A DNA stretch of 64,000 nt from Rhodococcus rhodochrous (GTDB lineage Bacteria > Actinomycetota > Actinomycetes > Mycobacteriales > Mycobacteriaceae), in contig NZ_CP027557.1 of assembly GCF_014854695.1 (NCBI RefSeq), positions 4,690,891 to 4,754,890 of the forward strand, read 5' to 3'. Below the pieces are notes generated by a model. The model did no database searches, had not been told where the DNA came from, and saw only the letters and a program-made list of their open reading frames with translations. This document shows, piece after piece, positions 34,510-41,738 of this stretch (its first letter is position 1; each line of letters begins with the position of its first letter). A program made the translations under genes and the position numbers.

Positions 34510-36045
34510 ATGTCTTCATCCGGTATCACGCTGTCCGCACTCTCCTACGTCCATCCGGACGGCACCGTCGCCGTGCAGGATCTCGACGCCGTCGTCCCGG
34601 CCGGGCGGATCGGCCTGGTGGGCCGCAACGGAAGTGGGAAGACCACCCTGCTGCGGCTCATCGCGGGTGAACTCCGCCCGACCTCCGGTTCGTCGACGGT
34701 GCGCGGACGGGTCGCCTACCTTCCCCAGGACGTGACCCTCGATCCGACGGTGCCGGTCGATTCCGTCCTCGGTATCGGAGAGATCCGGAAGTCACTGCGA
34801 CGCATCGAATCCGGATCGTTCGACGATCGGGACTTCGAGGTCGTCGCCGACCGGTGGGACATCGAGGACCGCGCCCTCGCGCTCATGCACCGAGTCGGCC
34901 TCGACCGGATCCTGCACGACGCCGGGGATTTCGATCGCACCGTCGGTCAGCTCTCCGGTGGGGAGACGGTGCTGCTCGCCTTCACCGCCCGCCTGCTCGA
35001 CGACCCGGACGTGCTGCTGCTCGACGAGCCGACGAACAATCTCGACGCCGACGGTCGCGCGCGCCTGCAGGATGCACTCGACCGGTTCCCCGGCACGGTG
35101 CTCGTCGCCGGGCACGACCGGGAACTGCTCGACCGCACGGATGCGATCGCCGAACTGCGCAACGGTGCGTTGCGCCTGTTCGGCGGCGGGTTCGGCGAAT
35201 ACGAGCGGATCGTCGCAGAGGAACAGGAGGCGGCACGGGCTGCGGTGCGGGATGCCCGCAACGACGTGCGGCGCCAGGCACGCGAACTGGCGGCAGCGCA
35301 CGTCACGATCGCCCGGCGGCAACGCTACGGGCAGAAGATGTACGAACAGAAGCGCGAACCCAAGATCGTCATGGGCGCGCGCAAACGGCAGGCGCAGGAA
35401 TCCGCCGGGCGTTTCCGCCGCGAGCACGAAGAGGATCTGACCACGGCACGGGAGAACCTGGACCGTGCGAAGGACGCGGTGCGCGACGATCCGGAGATCC
35501 GCATCGACCTGCCCGGGACCGCGGTTCCGCCCGGTCGGCGGGTGGCGGACGCACCGCTCGAGATCGTCGGGCCGGAGCGGATCGCGCTGCGCGGGCCCAA
35601 CGGGTCGGGGAAGACGACCCTGCTGCACCGCATCGTCGAAGCGGAACCCCACGTTCCCTTCGCGTTGCTCCCGCAGCGGCTCGACATCTTCGACGACGAT
35701 CGTTCGGTCGCGGAGAACGCCGAGGATCGGGCGCCGCACCTGACTCCGCAGCAGGTGCGGGCGCGTCTGGCGCGCTTCCTGTTCCGCGGCCGTCACGCCG
35801 AGGTCGCCGTGGGAGCGCTGTCGGGTGGGGAGCGACTGCGGGCCGCGCTCGCGATCGTGCTCGCGGCCGATCCCGCTCCGCAGTTGCTGCTGTTGGACGA
35901 GCCCACCAACAACCTCGACCTGGCCGGTCTCGCGCACCTGACCCAGGCCCTGCGCGCCTACAGCGGTGCGCTCGTGGTGGTCTCGCACGACGAACGATTC
36001 CTCGAGGAGGTGGCGGTGGATCGGTCGGTCGAACTCGAAAGATGA
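34510..36045 (+). CDS. ABC-F family ATPase
   Basis: A 511-residue soluble protein with two ABC domains and no membrane segment. Domain 1: Walker A GLVGRNGSGKTTLL, signature GQLSGGETVLLAF, Walker B DVLLLDEPTNNLDADG. Domain 2: Walker A ALRGPNGSGKTTLL, signature GALSGGERLRAAL, Walker B QLLLLDEPTNNLDLAG. A long basic, helical linker (about residues 230-340, ARRQRYGQKMYEQKREPKIV) joins them, as in ribosome-acting ABC-F proteins. It either protects the ribosome from an antibiotic or tunes translation; the subtype cannot be set from sequence alone. The ATG at 34510 follows GGGAGCC. Confidence 0.88.
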   Translation: MSSSGITLSALSYVHPDGTVAVQDLDAVVPAGRIGLVGRNGSGKTTLLRLIAGELRPTSGSSTVRGRVAYLPQDVTLDPTVPVDSVLGIGEIRKSLRRIESGSFDDRDFEVVADRWDIEDRALALMHRVGLDRILHDAGDFDRTVGQLSGGETVLLAFTARLLDDPDVLLLDEPTNNLDADGRARLQDALDRFPGTVLVAGHDRELLDRTDAIAELRNGALRLFGGGFGEYERIVAEEQEAARAAVRDARNDVRRQARELAAAHVTIARRQRYGQKMYEQKREPKIVMGARKRQAQESAGRFRREHEEDLTTARENLDRAKDAVRDDPEIRIDLPGTAVPPGRRVADAPLEIVGPERIALRGPNGSGKTTLLHRIVEAEPHVPFALLPQRLDIFDDDRSVAENAEDRAPHLTPQQVRARLARFLFRGRHAEVAVGALSGGERLRAALAIVLAADPAPQLLLLDEPTNNLDLAGLAHLTQALRAYSGALVVVSHDERFLEEVAVDRSVELER

Positions 36046-36067
36046 ACCGTTCGGCGATACTGCTGGG

Positions 36068-36880
36068 ATGAGCCATGCGACGAATCCCGCCGACGGCACC
36101 CGGATCCGGTTCACCACGGCAGGCCCCGAGGGGGCACCGGTCGTGCTGCTGGTCCACGGCAGTGCCCTGTCGTCGGCGGTGTGGCGGGCCTTCGGGTACG
36201 TGAAGGCGCTCGGCGGGGATTTCCGCCTGGTCATGCCCGATCTGCGTGGCCACGGCCGCAGCGACACCCCGCACGACGAGGACGCCTACGCGATGGACGC
36301 GATCGTCGGGGACCTGCTCGCCGTCCTGGACGCGGCGGGAGCCGACCGGGTGCACTACGTCGGCTATTCGTTCGGCGCCCGTGCAGGACTCGCGCTCGCC
36401 GTCGCCGCTCCGGAGCGGCTGGCGAGTCTGACCCTGCTCGGCGGGAGCGCACGCCCCCAGGAGGGAGCGATGGACGCGATGTTCTTCCCCGGCACCGTCG
36501 ACGTGCTCGAGCGCGAGGGCATGGACGGTTTCATCCGTGCCTGGGAGGAAAGGCGTCGCACGCCGGTCGATCCCGCGACGCGTTCGGCCTTTTCGAAGAA
36601 CGACGCGCAGGCTCTCGCCGCCTATTTCCGCCGGTCGGATCGGGAACCGGGAATCGGCGACGAGACACTCGCGGGCATCGACGTGCCCGTGCTCGCCGTC
36701 GTCGGGTCGGACGACCGCCTGCGTGTGGAGGACACCCGCGCGTTGTCGCGCACCGTCCCCGGTGCGCGACTCGCGATTCTGCGCGGGGTGGACCATGCCG
36801 AGACGGTCTCGGCCGCACTACCTGCGGTCGAGACCTTCCTCTCGGCACGCGCCGGCCGGAAACCGACCGACACGCGCTGA
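36068..36880 (+). CDS. Alpha/beta hydrolase
   Basis: A 270-residue hydrolase. The oxyanion loop is LLVHGSALSSAVWRAFG, the nucleophile elbow VHYVGYSFGARAGLAL (Ser in G-Y-S-F-G), the acid Asp is probably in LAVVGSDDRLRVEDT and the His in LRGVDHAETV. The substrate is unknown; the family includes esterases, lactonases and C-C hydrolases. GATACT ends 6 nt before the ATG at 36068, so it may have its own leaderless promoter although it is only 22 bp after the ABC-F gene. Confidence 0.88.
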   Translation: MSHATNPADGTRIRFTTAGPEGAPVVLLVHGSALSSAVWRAFGYVKALGGDFRLVMPDLRGHGRSDTPHDEDAYAMDAIVGDLLAVLDAAGADRVHYVGYSFGARAGLALAVAAPERLASLTLLGGSARPQEGAMDAMFFPGTVDVLEREGMDGFIRAWEERRRTPVDPATRSAFSKNDAQALAAYFRRSDREPGIGDETLAGIDVPVLAVVGSDDRLRVEDTRALSRTVPGARLAILRGVDHAETVSAALPAVETFLSARAGRKPTDTR

Positions 36881-36896
36881 TACTCGGTTCGGGCGC

Positions 36897-37649
36897 TCAG
36901 GCCGGGACGACGACCTGTTCCCGCGGTGTCATCGCCGGCACCGGCCGGGACTGCTGCGCCTTCCGGTGCGGTGCGACCACGGCCTTCTCCTGCGCAGCAC
37001 GGGCAACCGCCTGCTGCCGGCCGACTCCGGATGCCTCCGCGAGCAGCGCCGACACCGACCGCTTCATGACCTCGACCGCTTCGGGCACCGACAGGCGCAG
37101 TACGTCCCGCAGCGATACCCAGGTAGGCCAGGTCGTCGACACTCCCAGCAGGTTCTCGATGTGGGTGCGGACGGTGTCGTCGACGCCCTCGAACTGGTCG
37201 GAGAACAACGCCCTGATCTCGTATCGCGCCCGGTCGAGATAGCGCAGGCGGTTGCGCTGCAATTCGCGCGAGAACGGCGCGCGGATCTCGGACGACCGCG
37301 CGAACGGCGCGATGTATTCGAGCAGTTCCGCTCGCTGCCTGCAGTAGGCGTCGATCCGTTCGTCGAGCGGCAGCGACGGATCGATCGGCTCGTAGGCGTC
37401 GTCCTGGCGCCGCATCAGTTCGGCACCGGTGGCGGCGAACAACGTCTCGAGATCGCCGAAGTGTCCCCACAACGATCGCAGGGACACCCCGGCCCGCGAG
37501 GCGATCTGCGCCCCTGTGGGTTTGAGCTCTCCCGCCCTGATGAGCGCGATATGAGCCTCTATGACGGCCTGCCGGGTGCGCTCTGCGCGAGCACTCCTGC
37601 CGTCCGTCGTGACCGACGGCTTGTCGCCGTCCTTTCGTTCCGCGTACAT
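36897..37649 (-). CDS. TetR/AcrR-family transcriptional regulator
   Basis: A 250-residue regulator. The N-terminal helix-turn-helix is ARAERTRQAVIEAHIALI, PTGAQIASRAGVSLRSLW and GHFGDLETLFAATGAELM. The long ligand domain ends in a basic, Ala/Gln-rich tail (VARAAQEKAVVAPHRKAQQ). The ATG at 37649 has a GGGGGAG site. The gene directly upstream on the same strand is an acyl-CoA dehydrogenase after 166 bp of regulatory DNA, so a lipid-type ligand is possible but unproven. Confidence 0.88.
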   Translation of the reverse strand: MYAERKDGDKPSVTTDGRSARAERTRQAVIEAHIALIRAGELKPTGAQIASRAGVSLRSLWGHFGDLETLFAATGAELMRRQDDAYEPIDPSLPLDERIDAYCRQRAELLEYIAPFARSSEIRAPFSRELQRNRLRYLDRARYEIRALFSDQFEGVDDTVRTHIENLLGVSTTWPTWVSLRDVLRLSVPEAVEVMKRSVSALLAEASGVGRQQAVARAAQEKAVVAPHRKAQQSRPVPAMTPREQVVVPA

Positions 37650-37684
37650 CGCTCCCCCGATTTCCGCTCGGATTCCCCTCCGGA

Positions 37685-37767
37685 CCGGTCACTCCCCTCG
37701 TCGGTGACCGGCATAACTTTTCTCATGGCGAACAATAGTCGACACAGCGGGGGAATTGTCATCCCCC
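37685..37767. promoter_or_regulatory. Inverted repeats upstream of the TetR gene
   Basis: CCGGTCAC/GTGACCGG (37685-37692 with 37704-37711) lies 35 bp upstream of the TetR start and is a candidate autoregulatory operator. GGGGGA/TCCCCC (37749-37754 with 37762-37767) lies nearer the stop of the upstream acyl-CoA dehydrogenase gene and may be its terminator. Confidence 0.45.
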
Positions 37768-37815
37768 ATCCGAAAATTGTCCCGTTTGCGAATTTCGAGC
37801 GGCCGTACGCAGGGA

Positions 37816-39042
37816 TTACTGTGCAAGCAATCCCTTCGCGATATGTGTTACTTGAATTTCGTTGCTACCCGCGTAGATCATCAGCGATTTCGCATCACGT
37901 GCAAGTTGTTCGACACGATATTCCGCCATGTACCCGTTTCCCCCGAACAGTTGCACGGCCTCCATCGCCACCTCGGTCGCCGCCCGCGACGAGTACAGCT
38001 TCATCGCCGACGCCTCCGACAGGCTCACCGGCTTCCCCGCCTGCGCGCGCTCGATCGCGCTGAAGACCATGTTGCGGACATTCACCCGCGCGATCTCCAT
38101 CTCGGCGAGCTTGAGCTGGATCAACTGGAACTGTGCGATCTCCTTGCCCCACAGCTTCCGCGATTTCGCGTACTCGGTGCACAGTTTCAGGCACTGCTCG
38201 ATGATGCCCAGGGCCAGATAGGCGATGCCGATGCGTTCGGTGGCAAAGGACTCGCGCGCGCTGTCCTTGCCGTCGCTGCGACCGCCCTCCTCGGTCTCCC
38301 CCAGCAGCCGGTCGCGGGTCAGGCGCACGTTGTCGAAGAACAACTCGCCCGTCGGCGAGGAGTTCATGCCCATCTTCTTGAAGGGCGGGCTCTGGGTGAG
38401 CCCCTCCATGCCCTTGTCCAGCACGAATGCGAGCACCTTGCGGTCGCGGCGATCCACCGAGGGATCGCCTTCGTCGAGCTTCGCGTACACGATGATCACG
38501 TCGGCGTACGGACCGTTGGTGATGAAGGTCTTCTGGCCGTTGAGGATGTAGTCCTCCCCGTCGCGGCGCACCGTCGTCTTCATCCCGCCGAACGCATCGG
38601 AACCCGAATCGGGTTCGGTGATCGCCCACGCACCGACCTTCTCGAAGGTCACCAGCTCGGGCAGCCACCGCTTCTTCTGCGCGAGGGTGCCGCGGCTGCG
38701 GATCGTGCCCGCCGTCAGGCCCAGGCTGACACCCAGCGAGGCGATGAGCCCGAGACTCACCCCGGCGATCTCGATGTTGAGCAACGCCGCCATCCCCGGA
38801 GAACCGCCGGTACCCCCGGACGATCCCGAAGGCTTCTCTCCGCGTTCCTCTTTCGCAAGGGCCCGTTCGAGTGACTCGCGGGCCATCTCGTCGATGCCGA
38901 AAGTCGCGTACAACTTCCGGATGATGTCGTACGGCGGCAATTCTCCTGACTCGAGACTGTCGACGTGCGGACGGATTTCCTTCTCGATGAAACCGCGAAG
39001 TGCGTCGCGGAACATGAGGTCTGTGTCGGACCACTCGTACAT
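37816..39042 (-). CDS. Acyl-CoA dehydrogenase with alternative catalytic-base layout
   Basis: A 408-residue FAD enzyme. Family blocks are AWAITEPDSGSDAFGGM, DYILNGQKTFITNGPYA, LFFDNVRLTRDRLLGE and EAVQLFGGNGYMAEY. The usual base in the C-terminal Y-E-G-T motif is missing: here IYAGSNEIQ has Ala391. Instead there is E269 in FATERIGIAYLALG, the position used by isovaleryl-CoA and long-chain dehydrogenases. A Gly/Ser-rich insertion (PSGSSGGTGGSPG, residues 71-83) is unusual. ATG start at 39042. The enzyme likely oxidises a branched or long acyl-CoA. Confidence 0.88.
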   Translation of the reverse strand: MYEWSDTDLMFRDALRGFIEKEIRPHVDSLESGELPPYDIIRKLYATFGIDEMARESLERALAKEERGEKPSGSSGGTGGSPGMAALLNIEIAGVSLGLIASLGVSLGLTAGTIRSRGTLAQKKRWLPELVTFEKVGAWAITEPDSGSDAFGGMKTTVRRDGEDYILNGQKTFITNGPYADVIIVYAKLDEGDPSVDRRDRKVLAFVLDKGMEGLTQSPPFKKMGMNSSPTGELFFDNVRLTRDRLLGETEEGGRSDGKDSARESFATERIGIAYLALGIIEQCLKLCTEYAKSRKLWGKEIAQFQLIQLKLAEMEIARVNVRNMVFSAIERAQAGKPVSLSEASAMKLYSSRAATEVAMEAVQLFGGNGYMAEYRVEQLARDAKSLMIYAGSNEIQVTHIAKGLLAQ

Positions 39043-39175
39043 GCACCGAACATAGAACAGGTGTCGATTCCGTCCCGGCCTTTCGTCCCACTGGGCATCC
39101 GAAAACGCTCCACGTACAGCGTGCCGGTACTAGCCTTCGCCGCAGAGCACTCCGTCGGCGAGAGGGACATCGGAG

Positions 39176-40291
39176 ATGGTCGATTCGAGTGGGTTTGCCG
39201 GCACGGACGTCCTCGCCCTGCACATGGGCGACGGCCTGATCGCCGACCGCGCGTCCGCGTGGTTCTTCGTCATCGCCGTGATCGGGGTCAGCATCGCCGC
39301 CTGGTACGCACGCAGCGACCTGAACAAGAGGTCGGTGCCGACGGCGGCGGCAGTCTGCGCCCTGTTGTTCGCCCTGCAGGTGGTCGACGTGCCGGTGCTG
39401 CCGGACGTCAGCGGCCATGTCGTGGGCGGCGCACTCGCGGCGATCCTGCTCGGCCCGTTCGTGGGGGCGGTCGCATTGACGATCGTCCTCGTGGTGCAGG
39501 CCTTCGTCTTCGCCGACGGCGGCCTGTCGGCGCTGGGCGCCAATGTCACCAACATGGTGCTCGTCGCCATCGCCGCCGGTTTCCTCACCGCGACGGCGCT
39601 GCGTGCGCTGTGTGAGCACCGCGGTGTGCGGCGGTTCGTCATGCTCGGCCTGGTCTCGTTCGTCGGTGGGTTCGTCTCGGTCCTTGCGGCCGTGACGGGT
39701 TTCGTCGTCGAGTACGCCCTCGGCGGCACCTTTGCCGTGCCGGTGTCGAACATCGGATTCCTCTACGCGACGCACGTTCCCGTCGGGTTGGTCGAGGGTG
39801 TGGTGACGGCCGCCGTCGTGCTCGCCGTCGCACGGGTCTCCCCGGAATCCGTCCAGCTCACGCGACTGCCGGTCAATCCCCTCGACGCGACCACGTCTCC
39901 GCCCCCTCCTCCGCGTCCACGCGCTCAGGGGACGCTGTTCATCGGTTTGGCGTTCACCTCGCTCGTGGTCGCGGGGATCGTCGCGCCGCTCGCCGTCGAC
40001 ACCCCCGGTGCTCTCGAGGTGGCCACCACGCGGGGCTGTGAGATCGACTCGCTCGCCGAGGATCTCACGGGCGACTGTATGGCCCGGGACGTCGAGGAAC
40101 ACCGGCTCGCCGACAGCGCGCTGGCCGACTACACGATCGACGACCGCCCCGGTTCGACGGGCGTGGCCGCGGTGCTGGGCACGCTCGGCACCTTCGTCCT
40201 GGCCAGCGTGTGTTTCCGCGCTCTCGTGCCGCGGCCGGCGAAGACCACCGCCGAGCAGCGCACGCAGCAGCGGAGCAGCTCTGCGGGCTGA
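39176..40291 (+). CDS. CbiM-type energy-coupling-factor metal permease fused to a PDGLE domain
   Basis: A 371-residue membrane protein for uptake of Co2+ or Ni2+. The CbiM core (about residues 14-225) begins LALHMGDGLIADRA, matching the MHIPDG N terminus of CbiM, and continues with VSGHVVGGALAAILLGPFVG, GGLSALGANVTNM and VSNIGFLYATHVPVGLVEG. A Pro-rich linker leads to a CbiN/PDGLE-like domain of two helices (about 250-360). The metal-binding His is normally residue 2, but here a 15-residue extension precedes it. No CbiQ or CbiO partner lies in the window, so it is a solo CbiMN-type protein. Confidence 0.85.
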   Translation: MVDSSGFAGTDVLALHMGDGLIADRASAWFFVIAVIGVSIAAWYARSDLNKRSVPTAAAVCALLFALQVVDVPVLPDVSGHVVGGALAAILLGPFVGAVALTIVLVVQAFVFADGGLSALGANVTNMVLVAIAAGFLTATALRALCEHRGVRRFVMLGLVSFVGGFVSVLAAVTGFVVEYALGGTFAVPVSNIGFLYATHVPVGLVEGVVTAAVVLAVARVSPESVQLTRLPVNPLDATTSPPPPPRPRAQGTLFIGLAFTSLVVAGIVAPLAVDTPGALEVATTRGCEIDSLAEDLTGDCMARDVEEHRLADSALADYTIDDRPGSTGVAAVLGTLGTFVLASVCFRALVPRPAKTTAEQRTQQRSSSAG

Positions 40292-40318
40292 GTCCGCAGG
40301 CTGCCGCGGCGGCACGGA

Positions 40319-40954
40319 TCAGCGGGAGAGGTGCGCCTCGATGGTCGCCGCAGCCATCTCCCTACCGAACCGGATGGGCTCGACCGAGTGCTCGAACTTG
40401 CTGCCCGACAGGGCACCGTCGTAGATCAGTTGCACGCGCCGTGCCACCGCCTCGGACTCGGACACCCCGGCGAGACCGAGCAGTTCGACGAGCGTCGAGT
40501 TCAGCCATTCCCGGTGCGCGAGTACCGGTTCGAGTGGTTCCTGCGGAAACTCCGTCGCAGCGTTGGCGTACTGGCATCCCCGGAAGTTCTTCTTCGGCGC
40601 CGACTGCATCGCGAGATCGAAGAAGGTGAGGATCTTCGCGATCGGATCGTCGAGCGGTTCGACGGCGGCGTGCCACCGCTGCCGGTCGCGCCGGTCGAGG
40701 TCGTCCAGATAGGCGAGCACCAGTGCATCCTTCGACCCGTACGACGAGTAGAGGCTCGCGCGGGCGACGCCGGCCTCGGCGAGGATGCGGTCGATGCCCA
40801 CCGCGCGGATGCCGTGCTCGGCGAAGAGCGCGCTCGCGGTGTCGAGCAGGCGTGTGGCGGGTGAGGGCTTGGACGGCGACCCCTCGGCTTTCCCCTTCGG
40901 ACCGGCCGTGCCCTTCGGAGTGCCGGTTGATTCACTCTCGACGAACGTACGCAC
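40319..40954 (-). CDS. TetR-family transcriptional regulator, divergent from sulfur-type operon
   Basis: A 211-residue regulator from the GTG at 40954 (VRTFVESESTGTPKG). A disordered Lys/Gly/Ser/Pro N terminus precedes the helix-turn-helix SPATRLLDTASALFAEHGIR, GIDRILAEAGVARASLYSSY and GSKDALVLAYLDDLDRRDRQ. The ligand domain contains NFRGCQYANAATEFP, a Cys-containing motif common in AcrR-like TetR_C_33-type regulators. An operator-like palindrome at 40981-40998 lies 27 bp upstream, between this gene and the leader peptide, so it may regulate both directions. Confidence 0.88.
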   Translation of the reverse strand: MRTFVESESTGTPKGTAGPKGKAEGSPSKPSPATRLLDTASALFAEHGIRAVGIDRILAEAGVARASLYSSYGSKDALVLAYLDDLDRRDRQRWHAAVEPLDDPIAKILTFFDLAMQSAPKKNFRGCQYANAATEFPQEPLEPVLAHREWLNSTLVELLGLAGVSESEAVARRVQLIYDGALSGSKFEHSVEPIRFGREMAAATIEAHLSR

Positions 40955-40980
40955 GTGCCCAGCGTAACGGACAGCGCGCG

Positions 40981-40998
40981 ATAGACAGACCGTTCTAT
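40981..40998. promoter_or_regulatory. Candidate TetR operator in the divergent promoter
   Basis: ATAGA-(8 nt)-TCTAT with a partly symmetric centre (CAGACCGT). It overlaps the likely -10 region of the leader-peptide transcript (TATTCA at 40995-41000). Confidence 0.5.
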
Positions 40999-41017
40999 TC
41001 ACAGTACGGTGGAGCAC

Positions 41018-41101
41018 GTGACACACAGCCTTCTGACTCGCCGCCTGCACGTGGATCTCGTGCGGGTGTCGACTGCTGCGTGTTGTCGCTCCACTCTCTG
41101 A
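41018..41101 (+). CDS. Cysteine-sensing leader peptide
   Basis: A 27-codon frame from GTG 41018 (GGAG just upstream) to TGA 41101. It reads MTHSLLTRRLHVDLVRV then STAACCRSTL. The core LTRR(L/R)HVDL-x-RV and the late Cys residues match the conserved leader peptides found before sulfur assimilation genes in actinobacteria. Two adjacent Cys codons TGT TGT are at 41081-41086, 13 nt before the stop. Stalling there under cysteine limitation would alter RNA folding downstream. Confidence 0.85.
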   Translation: MTHSLLTRRLHVDLVRVSTAACCRSTL

Positions 41102-41213
41102 CCGGCCTCGTCTGCGTGCACCGCATGCCGTAGTCGCCCCGTCCGAAGACGAAACGGCGCCCCGTCGTGCCCGGACCGGTCACAGTTCCAACCCGCTTTC
41201 CCGGAAGGTGACC
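41099..41213 (+). promoter_or_regulatory. Predicted translational switch masking the ribosome binding site
   Basis: GGTCAC-A-GTTCC (41178-41189) can pair with GGAA-G-GTGACC (41203-41213), hiding the GGAAGG site before the ATG at 41216. The left arm overlaps CCGGTCA (41176-41182), which can pair instead with TGACCGG (41099-41105) at the leader stop codon. The two pairings exclude each other. A ribosome terminating at the leader stop would cover 41099-41105; one stalled at the Cys codons would not. Confidence 0.65.
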
Positions 41214-41215
41214 CC

Positions 41216-41731
41216 ATGTCGCTGTATCTCTACGAACTCGTCCCCACCGAAGGCCAGGCCGAGGCTGCCATCAAGGCCTTCGACGATGCTGTCGTCGCTG
41301 CCGGCGGCGAACTGATCGAATCGCAGGTCACCACCGGTGGCACGCGCGTCTTCGCGATCGCCGAGTTCGACGCGTGCCGCCCCGCGCAGCTCGAGTCGGC
41401 CTCCCTCGATGTCGCCGAGATCGTCGGCCCGAACGAGGTCCGTCTCGTCGGCGCCGAGCTCGACCAGATCAAGGCCACCCGCCCCGAGGCCGGTTACCTC
41501 GTCGAATGGGACATCCCCGACACGATCGACATGGAGACCTACCTCGCGCGCAAGAAGGCGAACTCGCCGAAGTACGCCGACGTCCCCGAGGTGAGCTTCC
41601 TGCGCACCTACGTCCGCGAGGACATGGACAAGTGCCTGTGCTTCTACAACGCCCCCGACGAGGCCGCCGTCGTGCGTGCCCGCGAGGTCGTCAGCACGCC
41701 CATCGACCGTCTCCACTCCCTCGAAGGATAA
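41216..41731 (+). CDS. DUF4242-type (SCO4226-like) small metal-binding-fold protein
   Basis: A 171-residue protein with what look like two ferredoxin-like halves: SLYLYELVPTEGQAEAAIKA in the first and VSFLRTYVREDMDKCLCFYN plus APDEAAVVRAREVVSTPIDRL in the second. The second half matches the DUF4242 pattern (strand, CxC-type strand, A-P-D-E helix). The SCO4226 member binds nickel, but the ligands are not proven here. It is the first gene of an operon with an acyl-CoA-dehydrogenase-like enzyme and an SsuBAC-type importer, preceded by a Cys leader peptide, so a role in organosulfur metabolism is inferred. It ends 7 bp before the next gene. Confidence 0.8.
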   Translation: MSLYLYELVPTEGQAEAAIKAFDDAVVAAGGELIESQVTTGGTRVFAIAEFDACRPAQLESASLDVAEIVGPNEVRLVGAELDQIKATRPEAGYLVEWDIPDTIDMETYLARKKANSPKYADVPEVSFLRTYVREDMDKCLCFYNAPDEAAVVRAREVVSTPIDRLHSLEG

Positions 41732-41738
41732 GCATCCG

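Noticed and set aside
39043..39175. Cobalamin or metal riboswitch before the CbiM-type gene
   Set aside because: The gap is only 133 bp and shows no B12-box-like or NiCo-like helices.
37895..40315. Open frame of about 800 codons on the minus strand across the acyl-CoA dehydrogenase and CbiM genes
   Set aside because: Low-complexity His/Arg/Asp/Gly composition and overlap with two well-supported genes show it is an antisense shadow.
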